From: Prosopocoilus inquinatus
Taxonomy: Eukaryota > Arthropoda > Insecta > Coleoptera > Lucanidae
DNA: 64,000 nucleotides
NCBI GenBank assembly: GCA_036172665.1
Contig: CM069872.1
Coordinates: 21,369,001-21,433,000, forward strand
Reading direction: 5' to 3'
How positions within the stretch are numbered: the stretch's first letter is position 1; each line of letters opens with the position of its first letter. The notes beneath the pieces were generated by a model, which ran no database searches, was not told the origin of the DNA, and saw nothing but the letters and a program-made list of their open reading frames with translations. Both the position numbers and the translations under genes were made by a program. This document shows positions 54,848-64,000 of the stretch, in pieces.

Positions 54848-55395
54848 TTAAAAAAAATGTTACAAATCGTTTTTGATTGCAGCGAAAACCAAGAGCAGCC
54901 TCTGTACAGCTGTTTCAGCCCTGCTTGGGGCTTCTTCAGCAGAGACGTAGCTCGAAATTCCCACTGCTAACCAAGAACGACTTGACCAATTTATTCGCAA
55001 ATGCGATGTAATTGCGGTGAATAGATGAAACAGCGACATCCTATGATCGCTTTTTGACCTGACATTGCAGTAGGATAACAAATTGAAGCGGATTTGCTAC
55101 ATGATAAGCTACCCCATGCAAGCGGCCATTCTTTGACAGCAAGGATGGCCGCCTCTGCAGATGAAGTCCCAAGCAGGGCTGAAACAGCTGTACGGAGGCT
55201 GCTCGAGGTTTTCACTGCAATCAAAAACGATTTGCAACAAATTTTTTTAGAGCTCTCATTATGCTTTAACAGCAAGCATGGCCACCTTGCATGGGATAGC
55301 TTATTATGTAGCAAATCCACTTCAATTTGTTATCCTACTGCAATGTCATGTCAAAAAGCGATCGTAGGATGTCGTTGTTTCATATATATTCTTAG
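54848..55395. repeat. Dispersed inverted repeat G, copy 3
   Basis: Halves in opposite orientation with ACAAATCGTTTTTGATTGCA, GCTGTTTCAGCCCTGCTTGG and GCGATCGTAGGATGTCG. It interrupts an element present intact at 13313. Short frames in it are by-products. Small fragments of the family lie at 20258-20340 and 26206-26258. Confidence 0.8.
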
Positions 55396-55520
55396 TTAAT
55401 AAAATGTATTTCACAAACTTCAACTTTATTATAAAATAAATACTAAATTTACCAAAACCGCCGTTCACAAAATGTCTACGTCAATTCGTTTTCTAGATTT
55501 GTTTTAATTAATCACAGTTC

Positions 55521-55549
55521 TTAATAATAATAATAATAATAATAATAAT
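55521..55549 (+). repeat. AAT microsatellite
   Basis: About nine AAT units inside the copy B repeat. Confidence 0.9.
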
Positions 55550-55682
55550 CGTTTTTGGGTGTTCAAATAAAAAAAAATTGAGTTTAAAATATAAAATATT
55601 ACTGCAGATAGCAGTAACTTTTGCCTGTTAATTAATTTCACTTTAAACTCTTGTCACTTTTTTGATTTTTTATCAAAAGTTT

Positions 55683-55978
55683 GCCGTTACCCGATAAGTA
55701 CCCGGGTATCCGATAAGTACCCGATATCCGACAACTACTTGACTATCCGATAAGTATCGACTAACAATTTAAAAAACCAGTATAGAATTCGAGCATTATG
55801 TTAATGTAGGTCACATCAGGCAAAATGAAATGAAGACTACTTGGTTGTTCGGCAGTTGCGGAATATCGGGTAACGGGTAATTATCGGGTATCGGGTAGTT
55901 ATCGGATAACGGGTATTCAAAAAGAGGAACCGGTTCCATCTAAATAAACGAGTACCCGGGTACCCGTCGTCATCCCTA
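55683..55978. mobile_element. Broken hAT-like MITE with TACCCG motifs
   Basis: The right end in reverse reads TAGGGATGACGACGGGTACC. Both sides are runs of CCGATAAGTACCCGGGTA-like words. The left terminus and target duplication are missing. It directly abuts the truncated 5' side of the gypsy element. Confidence 0.55.
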
Positions 55979-57400
55979 AAATCTACAACAGCAGCACGTC
56001 TTAAACGCTGCTTGGAAATGATTTTCAAATCGAATATGTTCGAACACAAGATTTTGATCAGGCAGATGTTTTATCACGTTTGACAGCACAATTTCGACAA
56101 GACAATCTTGAAGATTTACAAGTAGCTAGCATCAAATCTGTGGAGCTCGAAATTGAATCTATTAGAAATTATTCCATTGTTCAATTCGGCACTGAACTGC
56201 GTCAAGAATTGAAGACGTTTAGTAAGGAAGATGAAGACATTATGGATGTTATTCAATCGATCAAGAACAATTGGTCATCGTCTTCTAATTCTGATATAGT
56301 TGAAAACTCTAAAAAAACGTCGAGATAATCTCTCCATCGTGGATGAAACATTATTACTTGTTGAGAGAGTAGTAATTCCAAAAAAAAATACAGAAAAAGA
56401 TTCTCGTTTTTCTTCATAAAGGCCACCCCGGTATAAGAAGAATGAAATAACTTGCTCGAGAATATGTTTGCTGGTCGAAAATGTCCAGGGACTTAGAGCA
56501 ATTAGTTCGACAGTGTAATTCATGCGCACTTACTCGAAAATTACCTGTCCAAGTACCTATCAGTCCTTGGCCTATCCCCACGAGACCTTTGGAACGTATG
56601 CACATTGATTACGCTGAACCTATAGATGGACAGTACTTACTAATATTCGTAGATGCATATTCAAAATTCATCGACGTTGGTATAACTCAGACGATATCTG
56701 CAAAACGTACAGTTGACTTATGTCGTGAAATGTTCTCAAGATACGGCCTACCAGAAGTTCTCGTTAGTGATCATGGCATTCAATTTACTGCTGAAATAAT
56801 CTCTAAATTTTGCAAAGAAATGCATGTGACTCATTTATTGTCTGCAGTAAACCATCATCAGTCAAACGGGCAAGCTGAAAGAATAGTAGATTATGTTAAA
56901 AGAGCTATCTGGAAGAACCCGAATGACTGGAGGAAAGAACTACAAGTTTTTCTATACACTTATAGATACACACCTTGTACTTCAGCCCCCCATGAAAAAT
57001 CACCGGCAGAATTATTTTTAGGTCAACGGTTAAACACACCTTTCTCAAAATTGTTTTCCAAATAATCAAATCAATTTTCATCGGAAAATTGTTTAGAGAA
57101 ACAAAATGAAAAGGAAGCTGACTTTGCTAACCATCACGGAACCCAGCAACGTAAGCTGCAAATTGGTGATAATGTTGTAGTTCCTTTAGGGAAAGATAAA
57201 TGCATTCAAGGTAAAGTAACGAAAATACTATCTAAATCTCGTTACTTAGTTTGCGTTGATGATGGAAGAGTTACTGAATGCCGTATAAACCACATGTGTA
57301 AAGGAGGAAGGACCCCGTCGAAAATATCACCAAAATTTGATGATGATTGGGTATTTATTGATACGACTCATAGACTCCTCAATCACAGCCCTTGACTTTC
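55979..57400 (+). pseudogene. Gypsy-type retrotransposon pol, RNase H end and integrase
   Basis: The order is the end of RNase H (DFDQADVLSRL), a linker, the H2C2 finger of integrase (LHKGHPGIRRMK ... CNSC), and the catalytic core (56481-57062) with all three acidic residues visible: MHIDYAEP, LVSDHGIQF and NGQAERI. A basic C-terminal region with a GDNVVVPLGKDK block follows. The frame is broken by a one-base shift near 56410, a stop after RRMK and a stop at 57063. Everything 5' of RNase H (gag, protease, reverse transcriptase, 5' LTR) is missing. There is no sign of an envelope gene. It is followed by a purine tract and LTR, so the 3' half is structurally complete. An inactive fossil. Confidence 0.9.
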
Positions 57401-57570
57401 GAATGAACCTTGCATTGAAAACTATTCTAATTTTAATCATCTCGATGAAAATATGTCGATTTCTGTTCATCTGCTCCCATATTACTCCCTTAAGATCTGT
57501 ACCATCCAGAGCTCCCACCTTAAAGATTAGTTATTAAATCCTATGCAAAATAATTTAAATATTATTTTTC

Positions 57571-57581
57571 AAAGGGGGAGA
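57571..57581 (+). promoter_or_regulatory. Polypurine tract of the gypsy element
   Basis: AAAGGGGGAGA lies immediately before the LTR, where plus-strand DNA synthesis is primed during reverse transcription. Confidence 0.85.
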
Positions 57582-57714
57582 TGTTGGGGCATACCATGGT
57601 TACGATATATGATAAATAATATAAGATGTCAATGTGTCAAAGTATAAAATGCTTTGTATTTTCCTGTAAATAAATGTACAGATCTGGATCTCTCTTTGGG
57701 ACTGTACCCCAACA
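57582..57714 (+). mobile_element. 3' LTR of the gypsy element (133 bp)
   Basis: Runs from TGTTGGGG to CCCCAACA, an 8-bp perfect inverted end. It contains AATAAA near 57670. At 133 bp it is short for a gypsy LTR. The 5' partner is absent, so the two-LTR age test cannot be done. Confidence 0.85.
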
Positions 57715-57938
57715 GTCAATCGCGTTTTTTTTTTTTACTTAAAAAAGTGAAAATCGAAACAAATCCCTAATCTATTAAGAGGGCGGGAATTCTCCCCTAC
57801 TGTAATCAATTGCGCGAACGTAATATCGTTGTGTGTGAAAGCGCGCTAATTGTAAGTCAATTGTTTTCGGTTGATAATTTCACGGCTACTTGTTATTGAC
57901 CTACAATACGATAAGCCAGCTGTAAGTAATATTGAAAA

Positions 57939-58570
57939 TGGTGTCCGATCGAATATTCGGTTTCGGCCATAATTTCGTGGTTCGGTCAAAGTTTCGGTTT
58001 CGGCCAAAAAACAGCCGAACCTTCGGCTACAACCGAAACTACATTTATTTTCTTTTTTCTACCTTAAATGCTTATTAATCTCAAACTTGATTAATTTTTG
58101 GTTATCAAATAAAATGATACTCAGTTTTTGACAGTGAATTAAAGCTGTGTTAACTCATATTTGACCGCATATTTGAAATGTGACCGATCCCAATTCAAAA
58201 GCTGATTCAAAATCCCCCAGTTTGAAAATGCAGACCGTAATATTAACGGAATCTTTATCACAAAATTTCAAATTATAAAGTGAATTTGCTTTGCAGGACG
58301 TGAAATCTCTAAAATACCAAAGTCTTTGATTCTGACCTAAATTCAATTTTAATAATTTATTATTAATAAATAAAACCAACTTAAAATTGTTTTTGTTTCT
58401 GTCTTACAATATAAATTTATTGAATTTCAGTTATTAATAAATAAAACTATTAATTTAGACTTTAGTAAAACTATCTCTAACTTCTTTCGAATAAGATTCG
58501 GTTTCGGTTTCTGTTTCGGCCGAAACTGAAACATTGGCCGAAATTCGGTTTCGGTTTCGGTCGGACACTA
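57939..58570. mobile_element. hAT MITE with 8-bp duplication ATTGAAAA
   Basis: Ends TGGTGTCCGATCG and, in reverse, TAGTGTCCGACCG. ATTGAAAA is exactly repeated at 57931-57938 and 58571-58578. Both arms are built from TTCGGTTTCGGCC words. The middle is AT-rich without a gene. Confidence 0.95.
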
Positions 58571-58735
58571 ATTGAAAACAAAAGGTCAAAAGTAAGTACT
58601 GCATTGGTGTGGCTTTGAGATCAACAATCTCGTTTTCTCCTAGCGGAGAGTTACTATTGTGAAGCGATCATCGTATAATTATAAAATTCTAATTGCGGTT
58701 ATTGTTTTCTAATAAAGCTTACGGGGTTTACTTAC

Positions 58736-59240
58736 TTACGGGCCACCTGTAGGTGTTCATAGCCGTGTGTTGATTGACTTTAATTGCGGGTTGCGACCGC
58801 TAATAACCACGTTGTAACCTGATGGTCGGCAGCCTCGTTGTCGGTCGTGGTGATTCCCCAGGTTCGTGTCGGTTAATTCACGTGTGATTTCCACCGCGAC
58901 GCAAACGCGACGTAAGTCCTGAATATCATCGCGTTTTATTTTTTTCAAAGTGATTCTCACAATTCGCACGTTCCGCCGCCGTGTCACGCGTGCCGTCTAT
59001 TATTTCTTTTCGCGCCGCGCCGTCGGAATTTGCTTCCGTTTTTTTTAGGTTCCGATTTTTTTTTTGGCCTTGCGACAATTGCTTCCTCGTGTCCGTGCAC
59101 AATTATTCCGGTTAATTCCGCGCGACACACACTCAAAAAAAAAATTGAATTAATAAATTGCACAGCAACGGCAGATAATAAAGGCAAACAGAACTAGCGC
59201 GTCATTCGTCGCGTGATAACAGGAAAATACCAGCCCGCCG
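58736..59240 (-). other. Putative first exon of a minus-strand gene, CpG-rich
   Basis: About 500 bp of CpG-rich sequence ends on the minus strand at two overlapping ideal donors (GTAAGTAAGT; exon end 58740 or 58736). An ATG at 58760-58758 opens a short frame MNTYRWP(V) into the donor. With the donor at 58736 the exon stops in phase 1, the same phase as the acceptor of PGRP exon 2. It could be an alternative first exon of that gene, or the start of an unrelated gene. The upstream boundary is estimated from composition. Confidence 0.5.
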
Positions 59241-60140
59241 CCACTGTGAGACTGTTTCCTTGAAGGCAGCCTCTGATACCATGAAACGTGATGATCGGAT
59301 GAGTCACTTTCTAATTAATTTTTATAGATATTCACACAGCAGAAATAAATGAGTAACGCGTATGAGAACGACAGTGATAAAAATCGCTAAGGCTATTACT
59401 ATTGGAGCATGGTATTGGCCGAGAGAAAACAATTGGCTCGTGGATTAGATTAGACATTAGACGATCAGAAACAAATGATGCTGTTGGTTCCTCCAAACTA
59501 ATCGATGCGCATTCAAGTAATATTACCAAAAAAAGCTTGTTGGTTGGTTTAAAAATAAATTGCCCCAAATGTGTTTACCGAAACAATTGAAGTTGCCCTT
59601 GTTTGCGATATGACTGATAACGATTGTTTTGGGGGAATTTAAGTTAGAAACAAATAACAAATGTTAAATTTTGATGAACAGTCAACTGCAGAACAATCGC
59701 CCCGCTTGTTTTTCATGAGATTTAAAACAGATGGCTACTGGAATTAGATTTAAAAAGCCAGATATAACATTATTGAAATTGAAAAATTAATGAAATGGAA
59801 CCGGCTGGCTGAAAAACAATTATTATCGTCATGCTTTTTTTTTAATTCACTTGTTTTTCATGATGTAACTCTTGGACAATTGGGTTGGCGTGACCAGACC
59901 AAACATAAATGACTGTGAAATTACGAACTAATAACAATCAATTAAATGGCGTCATAATGCACCATATAAGTTTTATTTGTTCATCAAAGTGACTGAGAAT
60001 ATTTTTTCAAAATTATTTATCCCGAACAAATTGTCAAACGTTCAGATTATTTGTGGTTAAATATAGTGATGCCGAATCAAAAAACGATTTTCCAAAAGAT
60101 TGACTTTTTCATAATTGAGATTAACCTCCGCCCACAATAA
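59240..60140. other. No feature recognised
   Basis: Sequence upstream of the 58.7-kb exon. No TATA box or coding exon that I can defend. Confidence 0.3.
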
Positions 60141-60144
60141 TTTT

Positions 60145-60600
60145 TATATCTTGTGATGTGATACGTATTTCGGCTGCTAAGCTGCCATTTTCAGTACGCT
60201 ACCAACTTAAAAGCACTAGAAAATGTCTAAAAGCAACCTAATCACACTGACAAAATCATAAAAATGTTAAACCTAACAACAATCTAATCATCCTTTGGAC
60301 TATTTATTTTCGCATTTCCGTGTTGTTTGGTTAGCTCTTATTTGTAAGGTATCTGACAGTTAATTTTAGGTGTTCACAATTTTTTTCCGATTTATACATA
60401 ACATATATAGTTTATTTTAGATTTTCACATATTAATTTATATTTACTTACATTTAGACATATATGTCTTTTAGGATGATTAGATTGTTGTTAGCTTTAAT
60501 ATTTTTATGATTTTATCAGTGTGATTAGGTAGTTTTAAATCTTTCTTAGTGTTTTTAAGTTGGTAGCGTACTGAAGATGGCAGCTTAGCTGCCGAAATAA
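60145..60600. repeat. Inverted pair of Penelope-like tail repeats
   Basis: The left arm (minus) and right arm (plus, about 60466-60600) share GGATGATTAGATTGTTGTTA and GTAGCGTACTGAA.ATGGCAGC followed by GCTGCC-GAAAT. The copy at 30197 is a third. Arms facing in opposite directions around about 165 bp are a layout known for Penelope-like elements. Confidence 0.6.
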
Positions 60601-60844
60601 GTTTTTCTTGACTTGGGCTGGGGAAACGAAGAATAGAAATACACTGAAAAATTATCAGAATCGCTATTTTTTAGTATCCTGAATGTAAAAGAGTGTACCT
60701 TTAATTTTAAGAAGAAATCACAAATTGGTTTGTCTTTAATTATACCGGGTGTCCCGCGACGTAATGTCACCACTTCATCCATGTGCATATCAATTCAAAC
60801 TGAGTAGAATATTTTTAATAAAGTTTTGTTCGAAGATAAACCGT

Positions 60845-61820
60845 TTCAAAAATACTGAGAAAACCAAATGAAATGAAACTAAAAACACTATAAAATGTAG
60901 TCAATTAATTATTTTTTTAGTCACCTTTATGGTTAAACGACTGTCAACTATTATTTTTGAAATGGCTCTGTATATTTTTTATTATTTTATCTGGCAGAGC
61001 TACTTTTTCTACATTCAGTGATGAGCAACACTTTAAGTTTTGACTAGAAAATATGGCAGAAAAAATTAATGAATGAATTAAAGTTAAGTGTGCAAATGTA
61101 AGTTGCTATAGGGAAGAAATTGAAAATCGAACTTTAAAAGAATGGTGTTGACGTAAAATTGTCAAATATTCTTTGAAAAACAACTACAACTTGTAAAACA
61201 GATATTGCACGTCAAGTGTTAATAATTCTATTTTGTAATATTTCCTCACTTTCGAGTTAAATAAAAGCGAAATAAAAAGGATCTAGTGGTGTAAAATCGA
61301 GGAATAGTGCAGGCCAAAAGTTCCTAAGCATCTTGCCCCACAAAGCCTGCCTTCGCTCAGGATCATTTTTTTCTAAAGCTTGTACTTTTTGAGAATTTAT
61401 TTTTAATTACGCTCATAGTCAGACGACTGTCAACTATATTTTTTAACACTTAATAAAGTTTCATTTTTAATTCAAGTATGCCATGGTTACAAATTCAATT
61501 TGTGTTTGTAGAAAAAATACTTTACACTTTTTTAAAGTTCGATTTTCAATTTTTTTCCTACAGCAACTTAAATTTGCTCATTTAACTTTAAATTTTTCAT
61601 TAATGTTTTTTGCCATATTTGCTGGTTAAAACTTAAAGTGTTGCACATCTTTGAATTTAGAAAATGTAACTCTATCAGATACAATTATAAAAAATACAGA
61701 GAGCCATTTCAAAAATAAAAGTTGACAGTCGTTTGATCATGAAGGTAACTAATAAAAAATAATCAATTGACCGCATTTTATAGTGTTTTTAGTGTCATTT
61801 CATTTGCCTTTTTGTTTTTT
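60845..61820. mobile_element. Foldback element of about 1 kb, ends not resolved
   Basis: Arms at about 60880-61145 and 61530-61800 mirror each other (ATGGCAGAAAAAATTAATGA, AAAATCGAACTTTAAA, CGACTGTCAACT). A CCGGGTGTCCC terminus lies at 60745 but its partner was not found. Confidence 0.6.
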
Positions 61821-62221
61821 AAAATTAATCTATAAATAAAGGCTTGGTGTGTTTTCTGTAGACACCTAGTATAATTTTTAATTTTTAGGGAAACTTTTTA
61901 TCTTCTCTTTTTATTTTATGATTGTTACGCTTTGGAAAATAGGTTTTGTTTTTATTATGTTTTTCATTTTTAGAAGAGTTTATTTTTATTGTTCATTTTA
62001 ACATAAAAATTTTGAAATTTATGCTGTAATTCTGAGCCCGATCGTAAGCCTGTAACGTGTTACAGAGCCATTTAAATACATCGATCGTAAATATGTTACT
62101 ATGGTTACGATAGAGCTCAGATTGCAGCATTAACTTTGGGTTTCACTTTTAAGAGATATAATTCGATCTTGGATAGATCGATTTTTTTGCTCGATTTTTA
62201 CTTGAATCGGTATTTGACATA

Positions 62222-62690
62222 CAGGGTGTTCATGGGAAGCCGCTACAATAGCTAACTTTCTTATTTGTATTTTTATGAAGTAACTTAAATTAGGAAAGTC
62301 CTTTCCTCTTCGATTTTATGGTACTTCCAAAAAAAAAGAAACAAATGACAATCAGGTTTTCGAGATTTTCAATTGTTTTCAATTTTTTTTAATGGAATGT
62401 TAGTTTTTTTTTATCATTGTATCCCGTTCAGGATGTCAAGTTAATGATGTCTCTAAAATATCATCTCCCAAAACCTACTATTTTATACATGATTTAGAAA
62501 CAAAATCTCGGTGTTCACGGGAAATGTGTTATTTGAAGTTTCACGAAGTAGCTTAAATTAGAAAAGTTTCAGGACCTTCCCTGCTCGATTTTACAGTACC
62601 TTTGGAAAAACAAATGACAATCAGGTTTTCGAGATTTTCAATTGTTTTCAACTTTTTTTTATGGAATGTTTTTTATCAAAATTAACATTG
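62222..62690 (+). mobile_element. Solo arm of the tandem-armed foldback family
   Basis: CAGGGTGTTCATGGGAAGCC after TA, then two units ending in CAATCAGGTTTTCGAGATTT as in 27053-28347. The other arm is absent. Confidence 0.7.
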
Positions 62691-62699
62691 TCTCGTATG

Positions 62700-63650
62700 G
62701 GCCTTATTTTTAATAAATTTTATGTCCTTTAGTTTCTGTAGGATTTTTCTCTTATGTTTTTGTTTTTGAATTTCATTATGTTCTGCTTTCTGTTTTTAGT
62801 CGTGTCTTGTTTTCGAAGTTTCATGTTAGTTTTATTTTCCAGTGTTCTTTTTTTCATCTTGTTTTATTAAATATCTTGTCTCCTTCGTTTGTTATTGTTT
62901 ACAAATCGAATGCGACAGGTGTGTATTGTTCGTAAAACTAACTGTATAAAAAATACTTATTTAACAATTAGGAATTTCAATGCATTTTTCCTTAACTATA
63001 AATTTTTGCTTTCCTATCAAATTTATCATAAAGCAAAAAACGACATAATACGTGGCTTTATGTTATGCATTAACTAAGACCCTTTTTAGTATGTTTTTCA
63101 AATACACGGGCTTTCAAGATTAAAAAGAAAAAATTCAATTAGCAGATATTATTTATTCACTATCATAGTTTCCATCAAGCAGACAAACTTCTAGTTGTCA
63201 TGCTTTATTGATTTTCAAACATGATTCGTATTATTTGTTTATTTATTTAAAAGATAATAAATGGCAAATGTCCAAACTCATCTTGAAAGTTTGAATGCAA
63301 TCATAATAAATGTATTACTTTAATTTTAAATAGTAGGCGTCTGTCATATTACTGTCTATTTTCGGTTCCAAAATTTTAAAATTCAGTAGAGTTGTGTACT
63401 GTCAATTAGAAGTTAGCCTGCTTGATCTAAACTGTGGTATTGAAAAATGTCTGTGTATTTACTTTTCTCTTTAATTCTGAAAGCCTGTGTTTTTTTAAAG
63501 CGTACTAAAGGTAGTCTACGTACTATGCGGTTTAATGCTTTATGATAAATTCGATAGTAAAGCAGAAATTTACGACTAAAACAAAATGCATTGAAATATC
63601 TATGTAATCAAAGTGGACACCCGGTACGCAAGTTCCATGCAAAGCGACAG
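62700..63650. other. No feature recognised
   Basis: T-rich, low-complexity DNA. No exon or repeat boundary is supported. Confidence 0.3.
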
Positions 63651-63655
63651 TTTAA

Positions 63656-63770
63656 TTTATACGGGCGTTTTCAACGTTTTGTATGTCGACGCGTAGGAGT
63701 TGTTCAATTGACGTTAACGCGGCGCTGCAACCGCCGCGTTTTTAGCGCTCGTATAGAATGACCCTTAGGG
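63656..63770. repeat. GC-rich palindromic segment
   Basis: TATACGGGCG and AGCGCTCGTATA face each other, and ACGCGGCG-CTGCAAC-CGCCGCGT forms an 8-bp hairpin at about 63716-63740. Probably a small MITE. Confidence 0.5.
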
Positions 63771-63785
63771 TCTTGTACACTTGTA

Positions 63786-64000
63786 CAGGGTATCCCAAAC
63801 CTTTCAAAAATGCCCCTTTAAATTAATTTTATCAAGAAAATGTCTTAACATTATGTTATGTTTCATTTCGTATAATTTAAAATTATTTTCAAGTATATAG
63901 GTTTTTCATTTAATAAGTTACAAACCCAACTTATTATTTTTAAAATGGAAAACTAAATGTTTTATTGCAGTTTCAGTTAGCCCTTGAAGAGACGATAAAA
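63786..64000. mobile_element. Left end of a TA-type element running off the window
   Basis: TA is followed by CAGGGTATCCCAAACC, the terminus style of the other foldback elements. The partner would lie beyond the window. Confidence 0.45.

Larger units (their letters stand above)
54735..55690 (+). mobile_element. TA-flanked repeat with CCGGGTGTCTC terminus, copy B
   Basis: The same ordered blocks as the copy at 13313. It is interrupted by dispersed repeat G (54848-55395) right after the shared ACCTACAGCTTCTTAA and continues with GTC.ACGTCAATTCG. The right end runs into a MITE at about 55683. Confidence 0.6.

Overview
The window is AT-rich, intron-bearing nuclear DNA of an arthropod, most likely an insect. 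There is no operon layout and no bacterial or organellar signal. Genes are sparse. Most of the sequence is mobile DNA: long foldback elements flanked by TA, small Harbinger-type and hAT-type MITEs, a tRNA-derived SINE, and broken copies of Harbinger, hAT, Tc1, non-LTR and gypsy elements.

Two host genes can be read with confidence. A single-exon + strand CDS (15989-17509) encodes a 506-residue coiled-coil protein that matches trichoplein (TCHP). Convergent to it, on the - strand, is a peptidoglycan recognition protein of the PGRP-LB type. Its four coding exons (36790-36862, 23343-23521, 18093-18243, 17807-18030) join in phase to a 208-residue secreted amidase with all four active-site residues. 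A TATA box and initiator lie at the correct spacing just upstream of the first exon. Two further CpG-rich segments on the - strand (about 9327-9680 and 58736-59240) end in strong splice donors and look like first exons. The one at 58.7 kb could be an alternative, leaderless first exon of the PGRP gene.

Layout: 0-5 kb, Harbinger relic (transposase plus partner ORF), zinc-finger fragment and two SINEs. 5-9 kb, foldback elements and a tandem duplication holding a MITE. 9.3-9.7 kb, first-exon-like region. 10.3-13.3 kb, hAT transposase split by a hAT MITE, then Tc1 fragment and SINE. 13.3-15.9 kb, repeats. 16-37 kb, trichoplein and PGRP, with PGRP introns full of foldback elements, a long palindrome and hammerhead-like motifs. 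37-55 kb, repeat-dominated DNA with elements nested up to two deep. 55.7-58.6 kb, broken MITE, 3' part of a gypsy element with its LTR, and a hAT MITE with perfect 8-bp target duplications. 58.7-59.2 kb, first-exon-like region. 60-64 kb, more repeats.

I found no CRISPR array, no rRNA and no intact tRNA. The observations most worth following are the possible secreted/cytosolic alternative starts of the PGRP gene, the hammerhead-ribozyme-like folds, three MITE insertions whose empty sites survive in paralogous copies within the same window, and the hAT MITEs built from distinct short subterminal motifs.
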